The notes: generated from the sequence alone by a model not told the origin. A stretch of DNA of 64,000 nt from Paraburkholderia sp. Tr-20389 (GCF_017104565.1 NZ_JAAGPD010000027.1:62001-126000); one strand, 5' to 3'. Shown: positions 7,459 through 15,787, counted from the stretch's first letter. Numbers and translations are program-made.

Positions 7459-7846
7459 TGCTTTTGAGGCATGCAATGTGCTGCGCATTCCTCAGCAACG
7501 ATCCTAAACCCTTTTAAAGTTTTTTTCACGAATTTGGGGGTTTCGGCTGTTAGTCAAAGCATTGATATCGCGCAAACCCCCGCTGCGTAAGGCCCTTGCG
7601 CTAAAAAGTGGACTTTTTTGCGCGCGCAAGAGGTAGACGGTTCTATGCATAAATTGGCCGCACCAAGTTCCAAGACTGCCCAAACTCAATCGCCCTCTTG
7701 TCCCAAGCTCATCCAAGAGCAAGGCCGCACCTTATAGAAGAACGCGACTAGGCGGCCTAGTTCGAATTCTGTTAGAGCCGGATGATTGCCTGTCGAGTCG
7801 TTCAAAAGTCAACGCGCAATCGCAGCGATGAACGCGTCGGCGGCCA
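7459..7846. other. Non-coding stretch with weak inverted repeat
   Basis: No convincing gene is present. GGGGGTTT (7536-7543) and AAACCCCC (7574-7581) form an inverted repeat with a 30-base loop, and the region is more AT-rich than its neighbours. A frame on the minus strand (7504-7722) is open but has no recognisable protein features. It may hold the end of the prophage remnant, but I found no matching att repeat elsewhere in the window. Confidence 0.4.
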
Positions 7847-8164
7847 TCAGCCAGCAATCAATGCCCAAACGGCACCGACGGCGAAGATGACCGTGCCAAT
7901 GAGCGCGGCAGCGAAGAACAGCGACCAGAAAAGGCCGAGCAGCCCGAGCGCGAGGCGCATGAAACCGGGCATCGGGTTCTTCCAGACCAGCCGCAACGGC
8001 TGATTGTCGGCCGCCGTCACCTTCCGCACGGGATGATGGGCGCGCATCTGTGGGTATTGTGCGACGTGTGTCTTGTCGGCGAGCCATTCTCGCGCGGAAA
8101 ACAGGAAACATCTTCTCGTGGAAGTGATGCCTCCTGCGCGGCTCAGCTTTCTATCAGATGGCAT
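7847..8164 (-). CDS. Hypothetical small membrane protein
   Basis: This is up to 105 aa long; the last 40 residues form one long or two short membrane helices (MRLALGLLGLFWSLFFAAAL, then IGTVIFAVGAVWALIAG). The start is uncertain: the ATG at 8164 and the ATG at 8047 (66-aa product) are both in frame and neither has a good ribosome-binding site. The hydrophobic C-terminus is preceded by a basic, cytosolic-looking segment. I do not recognise it. It is followed on its left by the non-coding stretch and preceded by another unknown minus-strand gene. Confidence 0.4.
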   Translation of the reverse strand: MPSDRKLSRAGGITSTRRCFLFSAREWLADKTHVAQYPQMRAHHPVRKVTAADNQPLRLVWKNPMPGFMRLALGLLGLFWSLFFAAALIGTVIFAVGAVWALIAG

Positions 8165-8206
8165 GGATGTAGGAGCGTCGTTCGCTTATGTCTCGATTTC
8201 CGTTGC

Positions 8207-9262
8207 CTAGAATATCTCGCCCCACCCCGCGACGCGATTCTCAGTTGGGTCGCCCGCATCACAAGCCGCTCGCGCGCGCGCAAGCCAGACTCCGAGTTTT
8301 GACTGCGGCCCGAGGTCGTAACCTTTGGTCTCAGCAACGTGGGCGAGGTGTGCAAGGTAAGATCGAGTCACTTCCGCCCTCTGCCATCGAGCGGCCTCAT
8401 CGACAAGCGACTCGACGTCGGGCGTGCCAATTGAGTCGTATGGAACCTGTTCACTTCGTATTACGTCGATTGCCCGGGACACAATTCTCTGACACTGCTC
8501 GCGCCAAGCATTTCCAGCTTCGAAGTCCCGCACATAAACCTTGTGTGCAACGGCGAACTCGACCGCGCGTGTCATTAAACGGCCAATCTTGCCCTCCAAT
8601 GGTCCTTGCGCGTCATCCCTGATTGAGAAATGGAGCTGATGCCGCCCCCTAGCCGTCATGCGCAGCCCCGATACTCCACGAGCCTCTCCTACCGACATCC
8701 GGATGTAGATGGGTACGTCTAAAACCGAAAGTCGCGTCTCGCCCGATAGTGCTTCCGGTTTAAAGCCGCGTGACTCAGCGGCTTTCATGAACGTATCGAA
8801 AACTAACAGGGCCCGGTCGACGTGCTCACCTTCCACATAGATGCCCGCAAAGCCGATCTCGGCATACGACGCCAGCTTCTTGGATTTTCGCTTAAATTGC
8901 CGGGTAACCGCGTGTGGATTCACCAAGTTAGCCGGCACAACGATCCGGTTGTGCTGTTCAAATTCCCGTCGGGCCGCTACGGTGCTTGCCTCTTCCGACG
9001 TCGGCATCTCCGGTGCCGGCTTGGATGGCAGCGGGATCACAATTTCAGCCGGCCCATCGTAGTGAGGCAACCGAGGCGGCGGCGGTGTATTTGAGCCGCG
9101 CCAATAGCCAGCACCCGGAATCGGCACATTCAGTTGTCGACATATCACGTGCAGTTGTTCGACGCTAATGCCCCACTCGCCGGCCGCATATTCAATCCGC
9201 TGTCTCCAGACCGCACGATATACAGCATCACGGTTGAACACGAGCGATTCCCGATCATCCAC
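8207..9262 (-). CDS. Hypothetical protein with N-terminal HTH-like domain
   Basis: This is a 351-aa protein. The GTG at 9262 is preceded by GGAGGGG at good spacing. Residues 8-60 (FNRDAVYRAVW, then WGISVEQLHVICRQLNVPIP and GAGYWRG) match a short domain found at the start of many uncharacterised bacterial proteins, which reads like a helix-turn-helix (usually 'LY..VW..P...LA..YGVS...L...C....VP.PP.GYW'). A proline-rich linker and a long, mostly alpha-helical C-terminal region without known motifs follow. It may bind nucleic acid. It stands alone, divergent from the recombinase gene. Confidence 0.6.
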   Translation of the reverse strand: MDDRESLVFNRDAVYRAVWRQRIEYAAGEWGISVEQLHVICRQLNVPIPGAGYWRGSNTPPPPRLPHYDGPAEIVIPLPSKPAPEMPTSEEASTVAARREFEQHNRIVVPANLVNPHAVTRQFKRKSKKLASYAEIGFAGIYVEGEHVDRALLVFDTFMKAAESRGFKPEALSGETRLSVLDVPIYIRMSVGEARGVSGLRMTARGRHQLHFSIRDDAQGPLEGKIGRLMTRAVEFAVAHKVYVRDFEAGNAWREQCQRIVSRAIDVIRSEQVPYDSIGTPDVESLVDEAARWQRAEVTRSYLAHLAHVAETKGYDLGPQSKLGVWLARARAACDAGDPTENRVAGWGEIF

Positions 9263-9418
9263 GCTAGCCCCTCCATTCTTCCCTGCCGACCGCTGTCCCC
9301 CGAGCAAACGGGAGCGCGCGCGACCACGTGTCAGTTTAGGGTGTACTCAAACCCGACAGATCAGACCCACGACTTCGTTCGCCCAAAACCGTCAACTTAG
9401 GGTCATTTTCTGATTTTC

Positions 9419-9446
9419 TTGACATATGTCCATATACGTCTAGAAT
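9419..9446 (+). promoter_or_regulatory. Promoter of recombinase gene with overlapping dyad
   Basis: TTGACA (9419-9424), 16 bases, then TAGAAT (9441-9446), about 35 bp before the recombinase ATG. The span 9421-9440 is an imperfect palindrome (GAC.TAT.T....A.ATA.GTC), placed where a recombinase could bind and repress its own gene. Confidence 0.6.
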
Positions 9447-9482
9447 TCATCCTGACACATTGATGAACGGCCTCGGACGAAC

Positions 9483-10043
9483 ATGAACAACGGAAAGAAA
9501 ATTGGCTACGTACGCGTAAGTTCAACCGACCAAAATACCGAGCGGCAGCTTGAGGGCGTTCATATTGACCGTGTTTTCACGGACAAGGCAAGCGGCCGCG
9601 ACACACACCGCCCACAACTCCAAGCTGCGCTTGATTACCTGCGAGACGGTGACCTGCTTGTCGTGCATTCAATGGATCGACTGGCGCGGAACACGGAAGA
9701 TCTGTTGCGCATCGTTCGGGAGTTGACCGCCCGTCAGGTTTGCGTCGAGTTTGTAAAGGAGCGCCTTACTTTCAGCAGCGATAACCATGATCCGATGGCG
9801 CATCTCATGATGACCATGCTTGGAGGCTTTGCGCAGTTCGAGCGCGCACTGATTCGCGAGCGACAGCGGGAAGGGATCGCTGTCGCCAAAGCCAATGGCG
9901 TGTACCGAGGCCGAAAGGCAAAGCTAAGCACTGGGCAAGTGGGAGAAATCAAGGCACGTGTGGCTGCCGGCGAGAAGAAGGCAGCGATCGCCCGAGAATT
10001 CGGTGTGAGCCGTGAGACGCTCTATTCATACTTGGATGCTTAG
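9483..10043 (+). CDS. Serine recombinase (resolvase/invertase family)
   Basis: This is a 186-aa protein with the full resolvase layout. The catalytic serine lies in YVRVSSTDQNTERQL (about residues 9-23), the conserved arginine region is HSMDRLARN, then GGFAQFERALIRERQREGI leads into helix E and a C-terminal helix-turn-helix (GEKKAAIAREFGVSRETLYS). The length equals that of Tn3/gamma-delta resolvases and Gin/Hin invertases. It would cut and rejoin DNA at short paired sites. No transposase lies beside it. It could resolve or invert part of this island, but no target sites beyond the promoter dyad are visible. Confidence 0.9.
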   Translation: MNNGKKIGYVRVSSTDQNTERQLEGVHIDRVFTDKASGRDTHRPQLQAALDYLRDGDLLVVHSMDRLARNTEDLLRIVRELTARQVCVEFVKERLTFSSDNHDPMAHLMMTMLGGFAQFERALIRERQREGIAVAKANGVYRGRKAKLSTGQVGEIKARVAAGEKKAAIAREFGVSRETLYSYLDA

Positions 10044-10111
10044 CGCAACTGGCCAGCAACCTCGCGGGCCGGACGGCTAGAACCGTCCGGGACGGCCGCA
10101 TCGCAACGGAA

Positions 10112-11404
10112 CTACGTTACTTCGCTCGCGAAAAGAGACTCGGCCTTGACAATGCCGACCGATTCGGTGAGCCAATCCAAAACTCGCGCGCCGTCGACAC
10201 GGCCTTCCAAAAACGCACAAAACGCCTTGAAGAATTCCACGGTCGACACAAGCGCAATATCCAACTGCAATGCTCGCTTGCGGACATTCTCGGGGAAGAT
10301 CGGTTGATCGTTTGTGTCTCGCTCCTCCGGAGGCAACTCGCGCCAAGCATTCCCGAAAAGGATGCCCTTGCCGGCCGAGCCCTCGTCCTCCTCATAGCGA
10401 AGCAGGTAGTCGGCTAGCTGGCGCAAGTGAGTCAACGCAATGCTCTTGTTTACACCTTTGCACTCAGCAAGCAACACCTTACCTTGATGCTCTAAAACAA
10501 ACTCCTCTTGCGAATACCGGGCCGGCTTCACCTCCCCGCCCAATTGCTTAAGACAGTCGGCGACCAGTTTTTCAAGTTCAAAACTGCTGACATACAGCAG
10601 CCCCTTGAATCGCTCGTATTCCGTTTTCCTTGAAGTTTGTTCGACCATCTCGGCTTCCAAGACTTCGATTTGCTTTCGGATTGCCAAGATTTTCGAGTCG
10701 ATTGGCGCAACTACGGGCATCTGCAACGCATTAAGCCACGGTGGAAACGATACAGTCGCTTGGTCTCTCCCCAGCAAGTCCTCAAGCACCAGTTTGACCG
10801 CGAAGTCAGGATCTAGGTCGGGAATACGCGGCAGCAATGCGATGTACCCGGGCAAGTTGGCCCATCCATCCGATGCACTGTCGAAGGTAACGCACCCTGC
10901 TAGCACGCCACCATATCTGTTGGCAGCAAAGGACGTGAACGAGGTCCTGATCTGCGGCGCGGGCAGCCCGTATGCTCGCGTCAATTCACTGGACATCTCT
11001 TGTACGACGTAGTGGAAAGACCATCGATCCAGGCGATCGAGCAGCTTTTTGAATTCTCCGGTATTACGCTCGACCGTATCGCCCTCTTCTGCAACCGGCT
11101 GCACGTCAAGTGGGCACCACTCCCAGTTGTCGTGCCCTTTATTAACGGTCGTCGGGAGCAACGGAGCCCCAAGTATGAAAAGACTGCCGCCAGACGCCAC
11201 AAAGCGCGCCATTTTGCTTCTCAGTTGGTATAGACGGGTTCGGTCGTTTGCGATCAGAACATCGGCATTCAGCGACGCGAGGTTGACGACGATGTTGTCG
11301 TAGTCGATCACATTCATCAGCGCCGCGTCATGCCAATCTGCGCAGGTTACAAATTGATGCGGCCCAGACCCGATCACCAGCGTTTTCTCTTCTTTCTCAC
11401 CCAC
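10112..11404 (-). CDS. Unknown protein, possible C-terminal PD-(D/E)XK nuclease
   Basis: This is a 430-aa protein. The GTG at 11404 has GGGAGGG 6 bases before it; an ATG at 11422 is in frame. The N-terminal 150 residues look like a Rossmann or GATase1-like fold (TLVIGSG, YDNIVVNLASL, ADVLIAND, GGSLFILGAP). A coiled coil (IDSKILAIRKQIEVLEAEMV, about residues 230-260) leads to a C-terminal domain in which FELEKLVADCLKQLGGEVK, then EEFVLEHQGKVLLAECKG, gives the E...(E)xK arrangement of restriction-type nucleases. I infer DNA or RNA cleavage, not proven. It lies 42 bp after the membrane-protein gene (24 bp if the ATG is used), probably in one operon. Confidence 0.5.
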   Translation of the reverse strand: MGEKEEKTLVIGSGPHQFVTCADWHDAALMNVIDYDNIVVNLASLNADVLIANDRTRLYQLRSKMARFVASGGSLFILGAPLLPTTVNKGHDNWEWCPLDVQPVAEEGDTVERNTGEFKKLLDRLDRWSFHYVVQEMSSELTRAYGLPAPQIRTSFTSFAANRYGGVLAGCVTFDSASDGWANLPGYIALLPRIPDLDPDFAVKLVLEDLLGRDQATVSFPPWLNALQMPVVAPIDSKILAIRKQIEVLEAEMVEQTSRKTEYERFKGLLYVSSFELEKLVADCLKQLGGEVKPARYSQEEFVLEHQGKVLLAECKGVNKSIALTHLRQLADYLLRYEEDEGSAGKGILFGNAWRELPPEERDTNDQPIFPENVRKRALQLDIALVSTVEFFKAFCAFLEGRVDGARVLDWLTESVGIVKAESLFASEVT

Positions 11405-11446
11405 AGTGGGCCCTCCCGTCATTTACCGATGCCATCTTATCCACCG

Positions 11447-12121
11447 TCACCCGCCCTTTGATCGATTGCCGGCGACCCGTGAGCGGACTACGGCAGGCTG
11501 GAGTTGATCGCTCAGCACATCATCAAACACAGCAGCCATCAGCGATCCGGGCGCGTTCGGCACCGTCTCAGACTTCAGGACCTCGCCGCCAAGAATAATC
11601 TTGGTCTTGACGTATTCGCATGGAGACTTGCACTCCAACCGGTAGATGGCGCCGGTGTCGTTCGGCATTTCGACCGTGTAAACGTCGTTCTTTTGGCCAC
11701 GATATCGGACCATTACGAGGGCCTTCGTCGCCACGCCCTGGTTGCGCTCCGCGTCGCTGATCGCAGGCTGATAGCCGTAGAGGTCACCATCGCGCATGAC
11801 GTAGTTGTGGGTCGGGAGTTGCGGGGCTGGTGGTTCGGCATGAGGGTTGACGTCCACCGTCGTCGCCTGTGAACTGGGTTCGGCAGTCAAACTGGGGCTG
11901 CTGTCGTTTCGTGCACTTTTCGACGGTTGTGATCTGCCCACCAGTGCGCCGCCGGCGATGCCGAAGACCAGAAAAGCCAGCGTGAAGCTCCAGAGGATTT
12001 TGACGCGGGGTAGCGGCGGCTTACCCTTCGGTGAAACGGTTTTGGGTGAGACTAGTCCCATGAGCCCTACGGGCACCGTTACCACCGCCAAGAAAATCAG
12101 CACACCCCCGACGATTTCCAT
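11447..12121 (-). CDS. Hypothetical membrane-anchored protein
   Basis: This is a 224-aa protein with two N-terminal membrane helices (VGGVLIFLAVVTVPVGLMGL and LWSFTLAFLVFGIAGGALVG), a low-complexity S/P/A linker, then a soluble domain (NYVMRDGDLYGYQPAISDAE, YRLECKSPCEYVK, GGEVLKSETV). The soluble domain resembles small uncharacterised proteins often seen in Burkholderia; its CxSPCEYVK motif holds two cysteines. The ATG at 12121 is preceded by GGGGGA. It is the first gene of a minus-strand pair with the nuclease-like gene and divergent from the AlbA_2 gene. Its function is unknown. Confidence 0.55.
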   Translation of the reverse strand: MEIVGGVLIFLAVVTVPVGLMGLVSPKTVSPKGKPPLPRVKILWSFTLAFLVFGIAGGALVGRSQPSKSARNDSSPSLTAEPSSQATTVDVNPHAEPPAPQLPTHNYVMRDGDLYGYQPAISDAERNQGVATKALVMVRYRGQKNDVYTVEMPNDTGAIYRLECKSPCEYVKTKIILGGEVLKSETVPNAPGSLMAAVFDDVLSDQLQPAVVRSRVAGNRSKGG

Positions 12122-12152
12122 CGTTTCCCCCGGTCGCAAATCAAATGTATTT

Positions 12153-12168
12153 CGGCGACATGTCGCCG
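12153..12168. promoter_or_regulatory. 16-bp perfect palindrome in divergent control region
   Basis: CGGCGACATGTCGCCG is a perfect palindrome in the 118-bp gap between two divergent genes (12121 minus, 12240 plus). A TATATT hexamer lies at 12182-12187. The placement suggests an operator shared by both transcription units. Confidence 0.55.
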
Positions 12169-12239
12169 TACGTTTTCGGTTTATATTACGCGCGAAAGAT
12201 TCTGATCCTATATGGCTTTAAACGCAACGACAGCGAGGC

Positions 12240-13613
12240 GTGCCCTTGTTCCCGACAATCGAAGACACTCGCCAGCTTCTCGAAACTCTTTCAGAAAGCT
12301 ACGCGGTAGAGGTCAAACGTTGGTTTGATCCGGCTCAGCCAGAGGGCCAAGCAAAGCTTGTTAGAACGTTGATGGCGTTGCGAAACAACGGCGGCGGTCG
12401 GCTCGTGGTCGGCTTCGACGATGCGTCCATGAAGCCAACATCTGAAGGGCGGCCGAAATCAGTTCGCGCAGCTTTCGACCAGGACCAGATTCAAGCGCTC
12501 GTGAGCCGATTCGCGTCAGAGCCGTTTGAAGTGTTGATACAGTACGCTGATCTCGCCGATGAAGCGTTTCCTGTCATATGCGTCCCGGCGGGCGTCCGCA
12601 CACCAGTTGCCACGAAATCCGAGCTGAAAGACGCCGCGAATCAAAAGACTCTCGTTCCTATCCATGCAGTGTTCGTGCGCACACTCTCAAGCAACAACGT
12701 CGTTAGTACAGCAGCAGCCCAGTGGCGCGATTGGGATAGACTCGCCGAGATTTGCTTCGATAACCGGGAAGCCGACATCGGGCGCTTCATTCGACGCCAT
12801 CTTGCTCCGGCGTCCATCGCGGGGCTGAGCGAGGCGCTAGGCGGTCTGGGTGTCGCCATGCCGCCCGTTGCAACGGAACAAGCGCTCCTACTACTAGACG
12901 AAGGGCACAACGCTTTCGAACTCGCAGCGGCACGTGACAACCACATCTTGCCCCAAATCGGATATTTCGAGTTTGCGGCGGTCATATCTGGAAGGCTCAA
13001 GGCAGGCCTCGAGCCCGATCGTTCGCTGCTCAACTTGATGACCGCGGCGAATCGTCGCTTAACCGGCCGACCATTTTTCTCAGCTGTTCGCACCTCAAGT
13101 GAGCCAAAGTGGGCCCCGCAGCACGTGAATGATGGGTGGGAAACCGTAGTCATCGATCCAACTCATGCCTACATTGACTTTTGGCGCGTTCAAGCGGACG
13201 GAAAGCTTTATACGGTTCGCGGTTTCGACGAAGATCTCCGCGGCGCAAATAAAACGCTTGGAATCTCAATCCCCATTTGGCGCGTCGGCGACGCTCTAGT
13301 CGAAGCCCTCGCAATTGCGAGACAAATGGTGGACGCCGCTGCGGAAGCGAACTTGCACGTTGCGCTCCGTTGGACCAGCCTCGCCGGCCGTCGATTGTCA
13401 AGCGACGGACAATGGTTTGTGTCGTTCGCGGGTAGTGTTGCTCGAGACGATTCAGCTGTTTCTCAACTGACCGTGCCCGTCGATTTGCCCGATTCGGCTG
13501 TTTCGCAGCATGTCGCTCTGGGGCTCAAGCCGTTATATCGTCGGTTTGAAGGCATGGAGATCGAGCAACAAATGGTCGAGGCCGAGATCAAAAAATTGCT
13601 GTCACAGAATTGA
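12240..13613 (+). CDS. AlbA_2-domain (Schlafen-type) protein
   Basis: This is a 457-aa protein. Residues 15-62 (SYAVEVKRWFDPAQ, then KLVRTLMALRNNGGGRLVVG and FDD) match the AlbA_2 domain: a conserved acidic residue next to VK, then an asparagine followed by the GG.L..G loop. AlbA_2 domains occur in Schlafen-like putative nucleic-acid-binding proteins and in several phage-defence genes. The remaining 390 residues are not recognised. The start is the GTG at 12240 (with GAGG close by, spacing short). It precedes a HEPN gene by 67 bp on the same strand, so the two may form one unit. Confidence 0.6.
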   Translation: MPLFPTIEDTRQLLETLSESYAVEVKRWFDPAQPEGQAKLVRTLMALRNNGGGRLVVGFDDASMKPTSEGRPKSVRAAFDQDQIQALVSRFASEPFEVLIQYADLADEAFPVICVPAGVRTPVATKSELKDAANQKTLVPIHAVFVRTLSSNNVVSTAAAQWRDWDRLAEICFDNREADIGRFIRRHLAPASIAGLSEALGGLGVAMPPVATEQALLLLDEGHNAFELAAARDNHILPQIGYFEFAAVISGRLKAGLEPDRSLLNLMTAANRRLTGRPFFSAVRTSSEPKWAPQHVNDGWETVVIDPTHAYIDFWRVQADGKLYTVRGFDEDLRGANKTLGISIPIWRVGDALVEALAIARQMVDAAAEANLHVALRWTSLAGRRLSSDGQWFVSFAGSVARDDSAVSQLTVPVDLPDSAVSQHVALGLKPLYRRFEGMEIEQQMVEAEIKKLLSQN

Positions 13614-13680
13614 CAGCCGGTCCTTATGTCGACATCGGACCAGCGTCCGCAAGAACAACGACAACAAACGGAAGCATCTT

Positions 13681-14931
13681 ATGGTGAGCGGTAAACGACG
13701 CGCAAAACACCCGACGGACGAAGAAATCACGAAGCCAATTACGGAAAAAATTCGTGCGCTCATCGAGCCTGCGCCAGAAAACGCCGTCGGCGTAAAAATC
13801 GATCTTCCTTTACTCATTGATGCGTCGAAGTTCCTTACCTCGAGGTCGCCTTGGCAAGAGTGGGCTACATACTCCGAAATGGCGATCTACATCTATGAGT
13901 TGATCAGGCGAACCGTAAGTCCGCCCGCTGACGGTGTCGGAGTTGCCAGCCTAGACTCATCGATCAACGCCGTTGTCGCAAAAATCCTAGCGTTCCCCAA
14001 AACGTACACGGTAGCCTTCGAACTGCCTGCAGTTGTCGCCCCTGACCTCGACTCTATTCAAATTGCTCCAAACGTCACCCTAGTTCGAGCTGAGGCCGGA
14101 AAACACTTTCCCGACGTACTTTTCAACAAACAGGCGGCCGCGACGTTGCTTGGTCTCGCGGGAATACGACCCAATCCGAGCGTCGCGGAAGGTAAATGCT
14201 ATTTGCTGGTAGCAACACAAGGCTTGGGTACAACGTCCGCGAGTTCGTCGGCGATCGCGGCCGCCACAAGCAATGTCAAACAAATACTGCACTTGTGCGC
14301 GGTTCACGGCACCGGCTTCAGTCAGACCGTTGTTCCCGACGTTCCACGACAGAAGGTCGAAGTGTTCGCGTTCGAACACTCAATTTCCCCAACGCCGTTT
14401 CATGTCGACCTGTCGGATGAGTTTCAGCGACTTCTGTGTGGAGTTGAAATTTCTGACTTCACTGCGCCAGTCGGCCTCTTTGGATTGGGCGGGCAAGAGG
14501 TAAAGACTGGGGGCGACGCGTTGATCGCGGCGCTTGCCCCCTATCGAGCGCTCCTCGACGCAGCCGACGGAAACCAAGACGCGCAGCGATTGCGAGCGGG
14601 GCTTGAATGGGGCTTCGACGCTGAACTATCCGGCGACGAAACCCAAGCGTTCATACAAGCCTCAATCGGTATCGAGGCGGTGTTGGGCGAAGACGATGTC
14701 GAAAAAGGAATGACCGACAAGTTGGCTGACAGATGCGCCTATCTCCTCGCTACATCCATGCAGGGCCGTAGAGAGTTGATTGCCTCATTTAAATCACTGT
14801 ACAAGTTGCGGTCGCAACTCGTTCATGGGCGCCATAAGCGACTCCAGCCTCCTCAACGAGCGGCGCTATTTCAATTGCGCGACATCCTTACCAAGGTTCT
14901 GCGGACCGAGACGTCCCGTTTTGTCAACTGA
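13681..14931 (+). CDS. HEPN (Apea-like) domain protein, putative RNase
   Basis: This is a 416-aa protein. The last 100 residues form a helical domain with DVEKGMTDKLADRCAYLLA, then SLYKLRSQLVHGRHK; R377-x4-H382 is the RX4-6H catalytic motif of HEPN ribonucleases, and the surrounding sequence fits the Apea-like HEPN family. The N-terminal 300 residues (FPKTYTVAFELPAVV and NVKQILHLCAVHGTGFSQ) are of a kind often found before Apea domains, of unknown function. HEPN proteins usually cut RNA in toxin-antitoxin or abortive-infection systems. It follows the AlbA_2 gene and ends 1 base before a convergent TIR gene. Confidence 0.7.
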   Translation: MVSGKRRAKHPTDEEITKPITEKIRALIEPAPENAVGVKIDLPLLIDASKFLTSRSPWQEWATYSEMAIYIYELIRRTVSPPADGVGVASLDSSINAVVAKILAFPKTYTVAFELPAVVAPDLDSIQIAPNVTLVRAEAGKHFPDVLFNKQAAATLLGLAGIRPNPSVAEGKCYLLVATQGLGTTSASSSAIAAATSNVKQILHLCAVHGTGFSQTVVPDVPRQKVEVFAFEHSISPTPFHVDLSDEFQRLLCGVEISDFTAPVGLFGLGGQEVKTGGDALIAALAPYRALLDAADGNQDAQRLRAGLEWGFDAELSGDETQAFIQASIGIEAVLGEDDVEKGMTDKLADRCAYLLATSMQGRRELIASFKSLYKLRSQLVHGRHKRLQPPQRAALFQLRDILTKVLRTETSRFVN

Positions 14932-14932
14932 C

Positions 14933-15787
14933 TCAAACGGCGAGCAGATTATTCACGTCTACCGTGAGCCCAGCTGACCGTAGTTCTTGGGCAAGGGCGA
15001 AGCGCCAAGCGCCGCCAGCATCAAGCTGCACATATACGATCCCGTGTATGTCCGACGGGAGCTCGACCCCGGGTTCACACAGGGCGCACACTCTGTTTCG
15101 GCCAAGCGCGCCAAAAAAATATCCGAGTTCAAAGACAACGTTCTGCCTCGCACGGGCTCGCGTCGCGCCGTCCTTTAGCGCGCGGCCCTCGTCGTCGCCC
15201 GTTAGAAGGACGACGGCGAAATCGACATCCGCCTGTGCTTCGAACTTTTCAATGATCGTCCGTCCGGAATTAGGCTGCTCGTGCAGGATCGTAGGCGTCA
15301 AACCCAGCCGCTCGACCACTCGAGCGACCGACTCCCGCAGCGCTTCATGATGTCCGTGAACAATAAACACGCGGGTACCTGGCACGCGCGCCTCCCCGCT
15401 TCTCATTTCGTCGGCCATCTGCGGAGCATACAGTTCGAGCCTTCCGACTATCGACTTGAGGGCCGCCAGTTTGGCAGCATGGTTATCGATGCGGGCCTGC
15501 TGAGACGGGTCGCGCTCCCCTGCGAGACGCCAAAGCCGCGGGCCGGCCAAATTAAACTCCTTGACCAGTTCGTCGCTCGTAAAAAGGCGGCGCAGGAGTT
15601 GCGCGTTGTACGCGTTCCACGCAGCCACCTCCTCGAGGATGTCTCGCCCTCCGGCGCCTCTACTTTTAAGCCGGGCCAATAGCTCTACGCCGATCTCGAT
15701 TCGGGCGGTGAGTTTGGTTTCCGCGTCGCCCACTGTAGTTGAAAGCAGCGTAGCCGTATTGACGTCATCAGAGGGTTTCTTCGACAC
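14933..15787 (-). CDS. TIR-like nucleotide-binding protein, putative NADase
   Basis: This is a 284-aa protein. The GTG at 15787 has AGGGAG 6 bases before it; the frame is open into the tRNA, but that part is not coding. Residues 1-135 are helical. Residues 139-284 match the TIR-like family Pfam PF10137 (TRVFIVHGHHEALRESVARV, PNSGRTIIEKFEAQADVDFA, LLTGDDEGR, RARQNVVFELGYFFGALGR). Proteins of this family include Cap12-type effectors that destroy NAD+ in CBASS/Pycsar defence; the glutamate in TIIEKFE is the likely catalytic residue. No cyclase gene is nearby, so it may act alone or with the HEPN pair. Confidence 0.8.
   Translation of the reverse strand: MSKKPSDDVNTATLLSTTVGDAETKLTARIEIGVELLARLKSRGAGGRDILEEVAAWNAYNAQLLRRLFTSDELVKEFNLAGPRLWRLAGERDPSQQARIDNHAAKLAALKSIVGRLELYAPQMADEMRSGEARVPGTRVFIVHGHHEALRESVARVVERLGLTPTILHEQPNSGRTIIEKFEAQADVDFAVVLLTGDDEGRALKDGATRARARQNVVFELGYFFGALGRNRVCALCEPGVELPSDIHGIVYVQLDAGGAWRFALAQELRSAGLTVDVNNLLAV

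Noticed and set aside
7504-7722. A 72-aa minus-strand frame in the AT-richer gap
   Set aside because: No ribosome-binding site or recognisable features; composition fits non-coding DNA.
7809-8111. A 100-aa minus-strand frame with AGGAGG upstream
   Set aside because: The product is an arginine- and alanine-rich string; the frame next to it encodes credible membrane helices.
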